Below, one piece after another: positions 16,199 through 27,533 of a DNA stretch of 64,000 nt (positions within the stretch are counted from its first letter, which is position 1; every line of letters begins with the position of its first letter). Below the pieces are notes generated by a model, which saw nothing but the letters and a program-made list of their open reading frames with translations, did not search any database and was not told the DNA's origin. Source of the stretch: Phycicoccus flavus. GTDB lineage: Bacteria; Actinomycetota; Actinomycetes; Actinomycetales; Dermatophilaceae. The stretch covers positions 1-64,000 of the forward strand of contig NZ_SAYU02000002.1 of the NCBI RefSeq assembly GCF_004025965.2. Reading direction: 5' to 3'. The position numbers and the translations under genes are program-made.

Positions 16199-16283
16199 CC
16201 CCACCCGTCCCCACTTTCTCGCCTGATCCCCGAACTTTCGGGTTCGCGCACCCTCCGAAGGCGCGCGGACCCGAACGTTCCGG
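16199..16283 (+). repeat. 85-bp palindromic element, copy 1
   Basis: Begins CCCCACCCGTCCCCACTTTC, continues TCGCCTGATC, then imperfect arms GAACTTTCGGGTTCGCGC and GCGCGGACCCGAACGTTC. Copy 2 at 17913-17997 is the same sequence in opposite orientation with only scattered differences. The rest of the 340-base gap between mscS and the AbiEi/DUF559 gene holds the mscS promoter and no other feature I can see. Confidence 0.85.
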
Positions 16284-16501
16284 GGCGGAGCATCCGCCCG
16301 CCCGCCCGCGCCCGGCGCGCCGACGCCGTCTCTCGGCGGCCCAGGCCCCGGATCAGCTTGGCGGTCCGCCCTCGCCGCGCCGACCGACCTCGGCCCGGGA
16401 GACGCAGGCGTCGTCCACAGGAGGGCCCTCGGCCCGCCGCCGTCCACAGATCCGGCGACGGGGGTCGCGCGGGCCCGGCCTCGACGACGAGCCTCGGCGG
16501 C

Positions 16502-17431
16502 ATGACGCGACCCACGACCTCCCTCGACCCACTCGCCCTCGACCTGGCGCGGCAGCAGCACGGCGTCCTCACGACGGCCCAGCTCACCGCGACCGGTCTG
16601 TCCGCACCCACCCTCGTGGACCTCGTCGGCCGCGGGGTTCTCGAGCACCCCGGGCGGGGCCTCTACCTCGTCGCGGAGACGGCGGCGACCGAGCGCCGGG
16701 CCCGTCTGCGCCAGCTCGTCGCGGGCGCGTTCCTCCTGTACCCGGATGCCGTCCTCACCGGCTCCTCGGCGCTAATGGCGCACGACGTCCCGCTGTGGGG
16801 GGCCGACCTCCGACGACCTGCGGTGCTCCGCCCGGTGGGGCGCAGCGGCGGGTCGGGGCTGGTGTGGGTGCGGCCGCTGCGGGTCGGACGGTCGCTCGGG
16901 TCGTCACCCTGGGGGCCGAGCGTGGAGATGGCCGACGCGCTGGTCCAGCTGGCCATGGACGACGGCATGGCTCCCGGGGTGGTGGCGATGGATGCCGCCC
17001 TGCGGTCCGGTCAGGTGACGCGGGAGGACCTGGACCAGATGGTCGCGGCCGTCCAGACCTGGCCCCACGCCACGCGCGCGGTGGCCGCGGTGCGCCACTG
17101 CGACGGGCGCCGGGAGTCGGTGGGCGAGTCCCGCTGCGCCCTCGACCTGGCCGTGGCCGGGATCGTCGCGACACCGCAGGTCGACGTGCGCGACGACGAC
17201 GGCGAGCTCGTGGGGAGGGTCGACTTCCTCGTCGAGGGGACCCACGTCATCGTCGAGTTCGACGGCAAGGTCAAGTACGGGTCGGGGGACCCGGCGGTGC
17301 TGTGGGCCGAGAAGCGGCGGGAGGACCGGCTCCGCCGCCTCGGGTACGTCGTGGTCCGGGTGACCTGGGCCGACCTCGAGCACCCGGGACGCGTCGCCGC
17401 ACGGGTCCGGGCCGCCATCGTCGCCGCCTGA
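16502..17431 (+). CDS. AbiEi-type antitoxin-domain / DUF559 endonuclease-like protein
   Basis: 309 residues. The N-terminal 60 residues (QQHGVLTTAQLTATGLSAPT) match the winged-helix domain of AbiEi-family antitoxins. The C-terminal 90 residues are a DUF559 domain of the PD-(D/E)XK/Vsr fold: VGRVDF, then IVEFDGKVKYG (the E-x-D-G-K core), ending in RLRRLGYVVVRVTWADL. These orphan two-domain proteins are common and usually multi-copy in high-GC Actinobacteria, without an adjacent AbiEii toxin; their function is unknown. None is adjacent here. ATG 16502 has only a weak purine-rich site. The gene is bracketed by inverted copies of an 85-bp palindrome and followed directly by a 49-bp tandem array that begins at its stop codon. 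Confidence 0.8.
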   Translation: MTRPTTSLDPLALDLARQQHGVLTTAQLTATGLSAPTLVDLVGRGVLEHPGRGLYLVAETAATERRARLRQLVAGAFLLYPDAVLTGSSALMAHDVPLWGADLRRPAVLRPVGRSGGSGLVWVRPLRVGRSLGSSPWGPSVEMADALVQLAMDDGMAPGVVAMDAALRSGQVTREDLDQMVAAVQTWPHATRAVAAVRHCDGRRESVGESRCALDLAVAGIVATPQVDVRDDDGELVGRVDFLVEGTHVIVEFDGKVKYGSGDPAVLWAEKRREDRLRRLGYVVVRVTWADLEHPGRVAARVRAAIVAA

Positions 17432-17706
17432 CTGCCACGCGCGTCCAGGCCGCCGTCGTCCTGCCTCCCGCGAGGGTCCGGGCCGCCGTCGTCACGCGTG
17501 ACTCGCCTGACTCGTCGCGAGGATCCCGGGCTGCCGTTGACACTGCGTGACTGGCCTGACCCGTGGCGAGGATCCCCGGCTTCCGTTGTCACCGCGTGAC
17601 TCGCCTGACTCGACGCGAGGATCCCGGGCCGCCGTTGTCACCTGTGACTCGCCTGACTCGACGCGAGGATCCCGCGCCGTCGTCGTCATCCCCTGACTGC
17701 CACGCG
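17429..17706 (+). repeat. 49-bp tandem repeat array after the AbiEi/DUF559 gene
   Basis: Four units start at 17498, 17547, 17596 and 17644 (spacing 49, 49, 48); the core reads GTGACTCGCCTGACTCGACG then CGAGGATCCCGGGCCGCCGT. A degenerate unit precedes them (about 17449-17497). TGACTGCCACGCGC flanks the array at 17430 (where TGA is the stop codon of the gene) and again at 17694. There are no unique spacers. The rest of the 567-base gap to mdh holds copy 2 of the 85-bp element and otherwise nothing I recognise. Confidence 0.85.
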
Positions 17707-17912
17707 CAACCGGCCGCCGGCGTCGCGGCGTGACACTCGCGCGCGTCCGGGCCGCCTTGTCGCGACGAGACCGCGCGAGATGCGGTGGGCGCATGAGCCC
17801 TGCCGTCGGCGGGGACCCGGCGGCCGGCGCTCCGGCCCTCCGACCGCGGCGCTGCAGGAGGGTCTGAGCGCGCGCTCCGACGTCGCGCGTGACGCACCAG
17901 CGGGGGCACGCA

Positions 17913-17997
17913 CCGGAACCTTCGGGTTCGCGCACCTTCGGTGGGGGTGCGAACCCGAAGGTTCCGGGATCAGGCGAGAAAGTTGGGGAGGGTGGGG
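17913..17997 (-). repeat. 85-bp palindromic element, copy 2 (inverted), likely mdh terminator
   Basis: Perfect 17-bp arms GGAACCTTCGGGTTCGC (17915-17931) and GCGAACCCGAAGGTTCC (17949-17965), then GGGATCAGGCGAGAAAG. It ends one base before the mdh stop codon region, so it can act as the mdh transcription terminator. It is the inverted counterpart of 16199-16283. Confidence 0.85.
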
Positions 17998-17998
17998 G

Positions 17999-18988
17999 TC
18001 AGATGAGCTCGAGGGCCTTGACGGCGTCGCGCTCGTCGGCGAGCTCCTTCACCGAGGCGTCGATGCGCGCGCGGGAGAAGTCGTCGATGTCGAGGCCCTG
18101 GACGACCTCCCAGCGGCCGCCGGACACGGTCACCGGGAACGAGCTGACCAGCCCCTCCTCGACGCCGTACGAGCCGTCCGAGCGCACCGACATCGACACC
18201 CAGTCGCCGTCGGGCGTGCCCTCGACCCACGTGCGGGCGTGGTCGATGGTCGCCGACGCCGCCGAGGCCGCCGAGGAGGCGCCGCGGGCGTCGATGATGG
18301 CCGCGCCACGCTTGGCGACGGTGGGGATGAAGGTGTTCTCCAGCCACTCCTGGTCGCCGACGGCCTCGGCGGCGTTGCGGCCGCCGACCTCGCAGTGGAA
18401 CAGGTCCGGGTACTGCGTCGCGGAGTGGTTGCCCCAGATCGTCATCCTGCGGATCTCGGTGACCGGGACCTCGAGCCGGGCCGCCAGCTGGCTGATGGCG
18501 CGGTTGTGGTCGAGCCGGGTGAGGGCCGAGAAGCGCTCGGTAGGGATGTCGGGGGCGTTGCTCATCGCGATGAGGGCGTTGGTGTTCGCCGGGTTGCCGG
18601 TGACGGTGACCCGGACGTCGTCGGCCGCGACCTCGTTGAGCGCCTTGCCCTGCGGGGCGAAGATGCCGCCGTTGGCCTCCAGGAGGTCGCCGCGCTCCAT
18701 CCCCGGGCCACGCGGGCGGGCGCCGACGAGCAGGGCGTGGTTGACACCGTCGAAGACGACGGTCGGGTCGTCGCCGATCTCGACCTTCGCCAGCGTCGGG
18801 AAGGCGCAGTCGTCGAGCTCCATGACGACGCCCTCGAGGGCCTTGAGGGCCGGGGTGATCTCGAGCAGCCGCAGCTCGACGGGGGTGTCCGGACCGAGCA
18901 GCGCGCCGCTCGCGATCCGGAACAGGAGGCTGTAGCCGATCTGGCCGGCGGCGCCGGTGACGGCGACCTTGACGGGCGTGCTGCTCAC
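17999..18988 (-). CDS. mdh: Malate dehydrogenase
   Basis: 329 residues, TCA-cycle NAD-dependent oxidation of malate to oxaloacetate. Rossmann motif [19 protein letters not shown] at residues 10-28; substrate residues in [15 protein letters not shown]; catalytic Asp/His pair in LTRLDHNRA and [12 protein letters not shown]. It belongs to the cytosolic-MDH-like group typical of Actinobacteria, and length is normal. GTG start with a purine-rich AAGGGG about 9 bases upstream; a -10-like TAGCGT at 19034-19029 gives a leader of about 35 bases. Downstream it runs into the palindromic element. Confidence 0.97.
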   Translation of the reverse strand: MSSTPVKVAVTGAAGQIGYSLLFRIASGALLGPDTPVELRLLEITPALKALEGVVMELDDCAFPTLAKVEIGDDPTVVFDGVNHALLVGARPRGPGMERGDLLEANGGIFAPQGKALNEVAADDVRVTVTGNPANTNALIAMSNAPDIPTERFSALTRLDHNRAISQLAARLEVPVTEIRRMTIWGNHSATQYPDLFHCEVGGRNAAEAVGDQEWLENTFIPTVAKRGAAIIDARGASSAASAASATIDHARTWVEGTPDGDWVSMSVRSDGSYGVEEGLVSSFPVTVSGGRWEVVQGLDIDDFSRARIDASVKELADERDAVKALELI

Positions 18989-19105
18989 GGAGGTACCCCT
19001 TCTCAGGTGTGCGGGTCGTGTCGGCTCGACGCTAGCAGCGCCCTCGACGGGCGCCGAGGTCGCGTGACGGTGGCGCCGTCGCCGCGGGTGTGCTGGGGTG
19101 GGCCG

Positions 19106-20011
19106 GTGCGCGAGACCGGGCGGGACCCGCGGGCGCCGCGGGACCTGCGCCCGGTGGCGGTCGCGTCGCTCGTGGCGCTCGTCTCGGTGGGCCTGACCTC
19201 CGCCGCGGCGCGCTACGGGTGGCTCGGCCCCGACGTCGGGCGCGGCGACGGGTTCTGCGAGGCCGTGCACCCCGGCTGGGTCCGGCAGCCGGCCAACACG
19301 TGGAGCAACCTCGGCTTCGTGCTCGCCGGCCTCGCGGTGGCCGTGCGCGCGAGCCGCCCCGCCCGGCTCGGCCACACCCTCGGGCGCCACCCGGCCCTCG
19401 CGACGGCCTTCGCGGTGCTCGTCGTCCTGCTCGGCCCGGGCAGCATGGCGATGCACGCGACGCAGTCCGAGGTCGGGGGGCACCTGGACCTGCTGAGCAT
19501 GTTCCTGCTGTCCGGGTTCGCCGTGGCCCATGCCGTCATGCGGGTGACCCGGCGGGGACCGGGGACGCTGGCCGTGGGCTTCGTCCTCGCCGTCGGGGCG
19601 GGGATGGCGGTGTACCTGACGGGCGGGCGGGTGCCGCTGCTCGGGCACGTCGGCAACGCCGTCTTCGCGGTGGAGCTGTGGCTGGCGATCGGCCTCGAGG
19701 TGCTGCTCGTCGTCCGCGGGCGCAGGCCCGGGGAGCCGCGGCAGGACACCGCCTTCGGCCTGGCGTCGGTCGGCGTCCTCGCGCTGGCCTTCGCCATCTG
19801 GACGACCGGCAAGGGCGGCCACCCGTGGTGCGACCCGTCCGCGCTGCTGCAGCAGCACGCCGTCTGGCACGTCCTCGACGCCCTCGCCGCCTACCTCCTC
19901 TTCCGTCACTGGACGGCGGAGCGGGCGCCGGACCGCGCCGACGTCAGCGCGGGGCGTCCGGGTCGACGCCCTCGGCCACCAGCGCGTCCTCGGGTGCGAT
20001 CGAGCCGGTGA
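19106..20011 (+). CDS. Ceramidase-like integral membrane protein (CREST superfamily)
   Basis: 301 residues, about seven membrane helices. The metal-hydrolase residues of the alkaline ceramidase family are in place: FCEAV and [15 protein letters not shown] near the N-terminus, [11 protein letters not shown] (first His), GHLDLLSM (Asp), and [18 protein letters not shown] (second His pair). Bacterial members are poorly characterised; hydrolysis of an amide-linked lipid is the family expectation. GTG 19106 with GGGGTGG upstream. The C-terminal 40 residues are Arg/Pro rich, and the last 68 bases overlap antisense with the aquaporin gene. Confidence 0.8.
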   Translation: MRETGRDPRAPRDLRPVAVASLVALVSVGLTSAAARYGWLGPDVGRGDGFCEAVHPGWVRQPANTWSNLGFVLAGLAVAVRASRPARLGHTLGRHPALATAFAVLVVLLGPGSMAMHATQSEVGGHLDLLSMFLLSGFAVAHAVMRVTRRGPGTLAVGFVLAVGAGMAVYLTGGRVPLLGHVGNAVFAVELWLAIGLEVLLVVRGRRPGEPRQDTAFGLASVGVLALAFAIWTTGKGGHPWCDPSALLQQHAVWHVLDALAAYLLFRHWTAERAPDRADVSAGRPGRRPRPPARPRVRSSR

Positions 20012-20822
20012 TGTCGCGGTCGCGGCGGTCGACCCCGGTGACGAGGTGGAAGGTGGCGCCGGCGATGGCGGCGCCGAGCAGCGGCGCGACCCAGAACAGC
20101 CACAGCTGCGGAAGGGCCCCGTCGCCGGCGAACACCGCGACCCCGGTCGACCGGGCCGGGTTGAGCCCGGCGCCGGACAGCGGCAGCGCGAGCAGGTGGA
20201 CGACCGCGTACGCCGCGCCGATGGCCAGCGGCTCGACGCCGTCGGGGGAGCGGGAGTCGGTGGCGCCGAGGACGACGTAGACGAGCACGGCCGTGAGCAG
20301 CACCTCGGCGACGAGGACGGCCATGAGCGTGTACCCGCCGGGCGAGTGCTCGCCCCACCCGGTGGCGGCGAGGCCGCCGGAGCGTCCGCCGAGCCGGCCG
20401 CGCGAGATCGACCACACCGCGAGCCCGGCGAGCAGCCCCCCGGCGACCTGCGCGCCGAGGTAGCCGGGGACGTCGCGCCACTCGAACCGGCGCGCGACGG
20501 CGGCGCCCACGGTGACGGCCGGGTTGAAGTGCGCGCCCGAGACGTGGCCGACCGCGTACGCCATGGCGGCGAAGCCGAGCCCCGCGGCCGCCGCCACCCC
20601 GAGGTAGCCGACGCCCACGGACAGGGCCCCGCCGGCCAGCACGTTCGGCGCGACGACGTCGGCGGACAGCACGGCCGTCCCGGCAACGGCGAGCACGAGG
20701 GTGAAGGTGCCGAGCAGCTCGGCGGCGAGCCGCTGGAGCGTCGTCGGCGTCGTCCCGGTCGTCCGGGCCGGACGGGACGGACGGGACGTCGGGGCGAGCG
20801 CGCGGGTCGGGGGCGTCGTCAT
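19944..20822 (-). CDS. Aquaporin / MIP-family channel
   Basis: 292 residues with six membrane helices and both asparagine boxes intact: [10 protein letters not shown] and [10 protein letters not shown]. It conducts water and possibly small neutral solutes. The second box followed by Arg is as in water-selective members, but I would not exclude glycerol. I chose ATG 20822 ([15 protein letters not shown]); in-frame ATG codons at 20834 and 20873 lengthen it with Arg/Gly-rich residues. The C-terminal tail of about 30 residues ([20 protein letters not shown]) is acidic. It converges with the ceramidase-like gene, overlapping 68 bases. Confidence 0.88.
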   Translation of the reverse strand: MTTPPTRALAPTSRPSRPARTTGTTPTTLQRLAAELLGTFTLVLAVAGTAVLSADVVAPNVLAGGALSVGVGYLGVAAAAGLGFAAMAYAVGHVSGAHFNPAVTVGAAVARRFEWRDVPGYLGAQVAGGLLAGLAVWSISRGRLGGRSGGLAATGWGEHSPGGYTLMAVLVAEVLLTAVLVYVVLGATDSRSPDGVEPLAIGAAYAVVHLLALPLSGAGLNPARSTGVAVFAGDGALPQLWLFWVAPLLGAAIAGATFHLVTGVDRRDRDITGSIAPEDALVAEGVDPDAPR

Positions 20823-20870
20823 GGCGCCCAGCATGCCGCGTGCCGGGCCCGCGCGGCCACGGACGCGCGC

Positions 20871-21038
20871 CACCGTGCCGAGGACGCGTCCTCATGGAGC
20901 GCACGAAGCGCCGGCCGGTCAGGTCCCGGAGGGTGCGCCGGGCCCCGTGACCGGCCACCGTGCCGAGGACGCGTCCTCGTGGAGCGCATCCGGGCGCCGG
21001 CCGGTCAGGGCCCGGAGGGTGCGCCGGGCCCCGTGACC
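20871..21038. repeat. Tandem duplication (85-bp period) over the 3' end of the quinone-reductase-like gene
   Basis: Copy 1 is 20871-20952 and copy 2 is 20956-21038, about 90 percent identical. Both contain the 14-base palindrome-like GAGGACGCGTCCTC and both contain the reverse complement of a C-terminal coding end (VTGPGAPSG then stop). Copy 2 is the real end of the gene at 21005; copy 1 is a duplicate lying outside it. It fills the gap between aquaporin and reductase. Confidence 0.85.
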
Positions 21039-22096
21039 GAGGGGTCGACGACGATCTTGGCGCGGGTGTGCCCGCCGCCGATCTCGGTCAGCGCGTCCAC
21101 CACGCCGCCCAGCCCGACGACGCGGTCGACGGCCGGCCGCACCGTGCCCGAGGCGAGCCACGCGCCCAGCTGCTCGAGGTCCTCGCGCACGGGGGCGGCG
21201 GTGAACTGGTGGAACGAGGGCTCGGCTCGGCGGAAGGCCAGGGCGGTGCGCACGAGGTGGGGCACCGGCCCGAGCCAGCGGTTGCTCTTCGGCCCGCTGA
21301 TGGCGACGAACCGCGCGCCGGGACGCAGCAGCGGGAGCCAGGCGGACGCCGGGTGGTTCCCGACCCCGTCGAGCACGACGTCGGCGGACACCCCGGTGGA
21401 CGTGACGTCCTCGGCGGTGTGGTCGACCACCCGGTCGGCGCCGAGCGAGCGGACGAGGTCGACGTTGCGGCCGCTGCAGACCGCCGTGACCTCCGCGCCG
21501 AGGGCCTTGGCGACCTGGACCGCGAAGGTCCCCACCCCGCCCGCGGCGCCGTTGACGATCACGTGCTCCCCGGACCGGACCCGGCCGTGGGTGCGCAGCG
21601 CCTGCAGCGCGGTGACCCCCGCCACCGGGGTGGCGCCGGCGTCGCGGGCGGACACCTCGGCGGGCAGCGCGACGAGGTGGGCGGCGTCGACGACGGCGTA
21701 CGGCGCGCAGCCGCCGCCGGCGGCCTCGCCGAACACCCGGTCGCCGGGACGCCACGCGGTGACCCGCGACCCGGTGGCGAGGACCGTCCCCGCGACGTCG
21801 GCGCCGGGCGTGCGCCGACGGGGCCGCAGCAGCCCGTTGGCCGGCCGGACGAGGTAGGGGGTCCCCGTCAGCAGGTGCCAGTCCAGGGCGTTGAGCGAGG
21901 ACGCCTCGACGGCGACCAGCACCTCGTGCGGTCGGGGGGCCGGGACGGGCACCTCGCGCACGGCGAGCACCTCGGGCGGGCCGTAGCGGTCGGTGACGAC
22001 CGCCGTCATCGTCGGGGGCGGGTCGGGCACCGGGACGGGCCGCCGTCCCGGGAGCGGGTGCGACGGGGCGGGTGGGCGGACGGCGTCGGCGGACAT
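21005..22096 (-). CDS. Zinc-free NAD(P)H:quinone reductase-like alcohol dehydrogenase (MDR superfamily)
   Basis: 363 residues. GroES-like N-terminal domain (VEASSLNALDWHLLTG, then GADVAGTVLATGSRV) and a Rossmann domain with VNGAAGGVGTFAVQVAKALG, as in the QOR branch of medium-chain dehydrogenases. The cysteine ligands of zinc alcohol dehydrogenases are absent. It probably reduces quinones or enones with NADPH. ATG 22096 has AAGGAGAG at good spacing. A Pro-rich N-terminal extension of about 28 residues precedes the domain. It is divergent from a TetR gene that shares its operator region, so it is likely that regulator's target. Confidence 0.88.
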   Translation of the reverse strand: MSADAVRPPAPSHPLPGRRPVPVPDPPPTMTAVVTDRYGPPEVLAVREVPVPAPRPHEVLVAVEASSLNALDWHLLTGTPYLVRPANGLLRPRRRTPGADVAGTVLATGSRVTAWRPGDRVFGEAAGGGCAPYAVVDAAHLVALPAEVSARDAGATPVAGVTALQALRTHGRVRSGEHVIVNGAAGGVGTFAVQVAKALGAEVTAVCSGRNVDLVRSLGADRVVDHTAEDVTSTGVSADVVLDGVGNHPASAWLPLLRPGARFVAISGPKSNRWLGPVPHLVRTALAFRRAEPSFHQFTAAPVREDLEQLGAWLASGTVRPAVDRVVGLGGVVDALTEIGGGHTRAKIVVDPSVTGPGAPSGP

Positions 22097-22109
22097 CGGG
22101 CTCTCCTTG

Positions 22110-22157
22110 CGTACGGTGTACGTTCCAGTGATGGAAGGGTGCAGCGTACGCTGTACG
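22110..22157. promoter_or_regulatory. Paired TetR operators between reductase and tetR
   Basis: CGTACGGTGTACG (22110-22122) and CGTACGCTGTACG (22145-22157) are two near-identical 13-base sites 35 bases apart in the 91-base divergent gap. On the minus strand TTGACA (22164-22159) is a good -35 for the reductase gene and overlaps the second site. Binding by the divergent TetR protein is inferred. Confidence 0.7.
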
Positions 22158-22187
22158 TTGTCAAGGCCCGACGACGGAGGGAGCCCG

Positions 22188-22844
22188 GTGGCTCGACGCG
22201 AGGAGGCACGCCACCGTCCCGGCGGACGGACGCCCCTGGACCGGGCCACCGTCCTCGCCGCCGCGGTGGCCATGGCCGACGCGGAGGGCACCGCGGGGGT
22301 GTCCATGCGGCGGCTCGCGGACCGGCTGGGGTTCGCCGTCATGGCCCTCTACAACCACGTGCGGTCCAAGGACGAGCTGCTCGCGCTCATGGTCGACGCC
22401 GTCGCGGCCGAGGTGCCGCCCCCGGACCCCGGCCTGCCGCCGATGGCCGCCGTCCGGGCGCACGCCCTGGACACCCGGGCCGCCTTCGTGCGCCACCCCT
22501 GGGCGCCCCCGCTGTGGCTGGAGTCGCTCCCCGGGCCGGAGCGCGTCGACCACATGGAGGCTCTGCTCGCCGTGCTGGCCCGCAGCGGGCTCGACCCCGA
22601 GACCGCCCACCACGGCTTCCACGCGGTGAACAACCACGTCATCGGCTACACCCTGCAGGAGCAGGCGATGGCCTTCCCGGCCGACGACCTCGCCGACCGG
22701 GTGGCGGTCTTCCTCGCCTCGGTGTCGGCCGACACCCATCCGCTGACGGTAGCGCACGTGCACGAGCACCTCGGCGGACGCACCGAGAGCAGCTTCGAGC
22801 TCGTGCTCGACCTCATCCTCGACGGGCTGGTCCGCCGGGGCTGA
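22188..22844 (+). CDS. TetR-family transcriptional regulator with TetR_C-type C-terminal domain
   Basis: 218 residues from GTG 22188 (GGAGGG 7 bases upstream). The helix-turn-helix is [20 protein letters not shown] followed by [15 protein letters not shown], the usual TetR layout. The C-terminal domain resembles the tetracycline-repressor-like TetR_C group ([38 protein letters not shown]). It likely represses itself and the divergent quinone-reductase-like gene through the two sites at 22110-22157 and is released by a small lipophilic ligand. The ligand is unknown. Confidence 0.9.
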   Translation: MARREEARHRPGGRTPLDRATVLAAAVAMADAEGTAGVSMRRLADRLGFAVMALYNHVRSKDELLALMVDAVAAEVPPPDPGLPPMAAVRAHALDTRAAFVRHPWAPPLWLESLPGPERVDHMEALLAVLARSGLDPETAHHGFHAVNNHVIGYTLQEQAMAFPADDLADRVAVFLASVSADTHPLTVAHVHEHLGGRTESSFELVLDLILDGLVRRG

Positions 22845-22881
22845 GCCCCGGCGGACCGGTCGCGTCGCCCCCCGGCGCCGG

Positions 22882-26188
<3,307 letters not shown>

Positions 26189-26200
<12 letters not shown>

Positions 26201-26230
26201 GCCGGCTGCGCTGAGCCGGCTGCGCTGAGC
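26189..26230 (+). repeat. 14-bp tandem repeat, three copies, spanning a stop codon
   Basis: CGGCTGCGCTGAGC at 26189, 26203 and 26217. The first copy encodes the last residues and the TGA stop (26198-26200) of the BNR-repeat gene; the others lie in the untranslated region before the EPS genes. Confidence 0.9.
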
Positions 26231-26295
26231 CGGCGGGCCGGCGCCGGGCGGGCCGCGTCCCCCGTGTCGGCCGCGGGGCCAGGGGCGGGGAACCG

Positions 26296-26301
26296 TATGC
26301 T
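26296..26301 (+). promoter_or_regulatory. Putative -10 box of the rightward EPS operon
   Basis: TATGCT, the only good -10-like box in the GC-rich 229-base gap before the first glycosyltransferase gene. It would give a leader of about 120 bases. No clear -35 is seen. Confidence 0.4.
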
Positions 26302-26429
26302 GCCCGGCGGGCCCGGCGACGGCCCGTCCCCCGGCGCGGCCGCCGCCGCGCCCGGCCCCGAGGCGGACGCCTCCGTGCGGCGCCGCGGGCCACCGCGGCC
26401 GCGTACCGACGAAGCGAGAGGAGACGCGC

Positions 26430-27533
26430 GTGGGTCCTCGGCCGCGCCTCCTCGTCACCGGGATGACGGCGAACCCGGGGGGCAAGGAGTCGTTCATCCT
26501 CAGTGCCTTCACCGCCCTGGCCGACGACTTCGAGTGGGTCTTCCTCGCCGACCGGCCGAACCTCGCCCACGCGGACCGGATCACCGCCATGGGCGGGCGG
26601 ATCGTCACCATCCGGCCCCGCTCGCAGTCCCCGCTCGGCAACCGCCGCGATCTCCGGGCCCTCTACGACGAGGTCGACTTCGCCGCCGTCTGGTCGCACC
26701 AGACGGTGCTCAACACCCTCGCGCCGCTGAGCCTGGCCCGCCGGGCCGGGGTCCCGGTCCGGATCATCCACAGCCACTCGACGCGGAACATGGGGACCTG
26801 GGTGGCGGCCGTCCTGCACCCGGTCAACCGGCGGCTGCTGCGCTTCGCCGCCAACCGCCGCTTCGCCTGCTCCGCCGTGGCCGCGCGCTGGTTCTACGGC
26901 GGTGGCCCCTACCGCCTCGTCCCGAACATCTTCGACGTCGAGGACTTCACCTTCGACCCGCGGGTCCGCGCGCAGCAGCGAGCCGCCCTCGGGCTCGGGG
27001 AGCGCACCCTCGCCCTCGTCCACGTCGCCCGGTTCGGGATCGAGAAGAACCACGAGCACGGGGTCCGCCTGGTCGCCGCGCTCACCGCCCGTGGGCGGGA
27101 CGCCGTCCTCCTGCTCGTGGGCGACGGGGAGCGCCGCCCCGAGATCGAGGCCGAGGCGCGGCGGCTCGGGGTGGAGGACCGGGTGCGCCTCCTCGGCCTG
27201 CGCTCGGACGTGCCCCGGGTGCTGCAGGCGGCCGACCTGATGATCCTGCCCTCGCGGTTCGAGGGGCTGCCCTACACGGTGCTCGAGGGGCAGGCGGCCG
27301 GGCTGCCGTGCCTCGTCTCGGACCGGGTGTCGCCCGACGTCGACGCCGGGGGCACCGTCCGGTTCGCCCCGCTGGAGTCCTCGGCCGACGCCTGGGGCGA
27401 CCTCGTCGACGGGCTCGTGGCCGGGCACGAGCGCCCGGCCGGCGCCAACCCGCTGCGCGGCGGCCCGTACGACGCCGCGGCCGGCCGGGAGCAGCTGCTC
27501 GCCGCCATCGCGGGTCCCTGGGCGACCCCGTGA
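26430..27533 (+). CDS. Glycosyltransferase family 4 (EPS biosynthesis)
   Basis: 367 residues, retaining GT-B transferase. N-terminal [16 protein letters not shown] acceptor-side region; the nucleotide-sugar site shows [17 protein letters not shown] and [18 protein letters not shown], and the E-x7-E motif is [18 protein letters not shown]. It probably adds one sugar to the undecaprenyl-linked repeat unit at the cytoplasmic face. GTG start with GAGAGGAGA 7-9 bases upstream. First gene of a rightward flippase-polymerase operon, overlapping the flippase start (GTGA). Confidence 0.88.
   Translation: MGPRPRLLVTGMTANPGGKESFILSAFTALADDFEWVFLADRPNLAHADRITAMGGRIVTIRPRSQSPLGNRRDLRALYDEVDFAAVWSHQTVLNTLAPLSLARRAGVPVRIIHSHSTRNMGTWVAAVLHPVNRRLLRFAANRRFACSAVAARWFYGGGPYRLVPNIFDVEDFTFDPRVRAQQRAALGLGERTLALVHVARFGIEKNHEHGVRLVAALTARGRDAVLLLVGDGERRPEIEAEARRLGVEDRVRLLGLRSDVPRVLQAADLMILPSRFEGLPYTVLEGQAAGLPCLVSDRVSPDVDAGGTVRFAPLESSADAWGDLVDGLVAGHERPAGANPLRGGPYDAAAGREQLLAAIAGPWATP

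Noticed and set aside
17429-17706. A CRISPR array in the 49-bp repeats
   Set aside because: The units are contiguous with no unique spacers and no cas gene is near.
16199-17997. An insertion sequence
   Set aside because: No transposase-like frame, and the ends are palindromic elements rather than typical terminal inverted repeats with target duplications.
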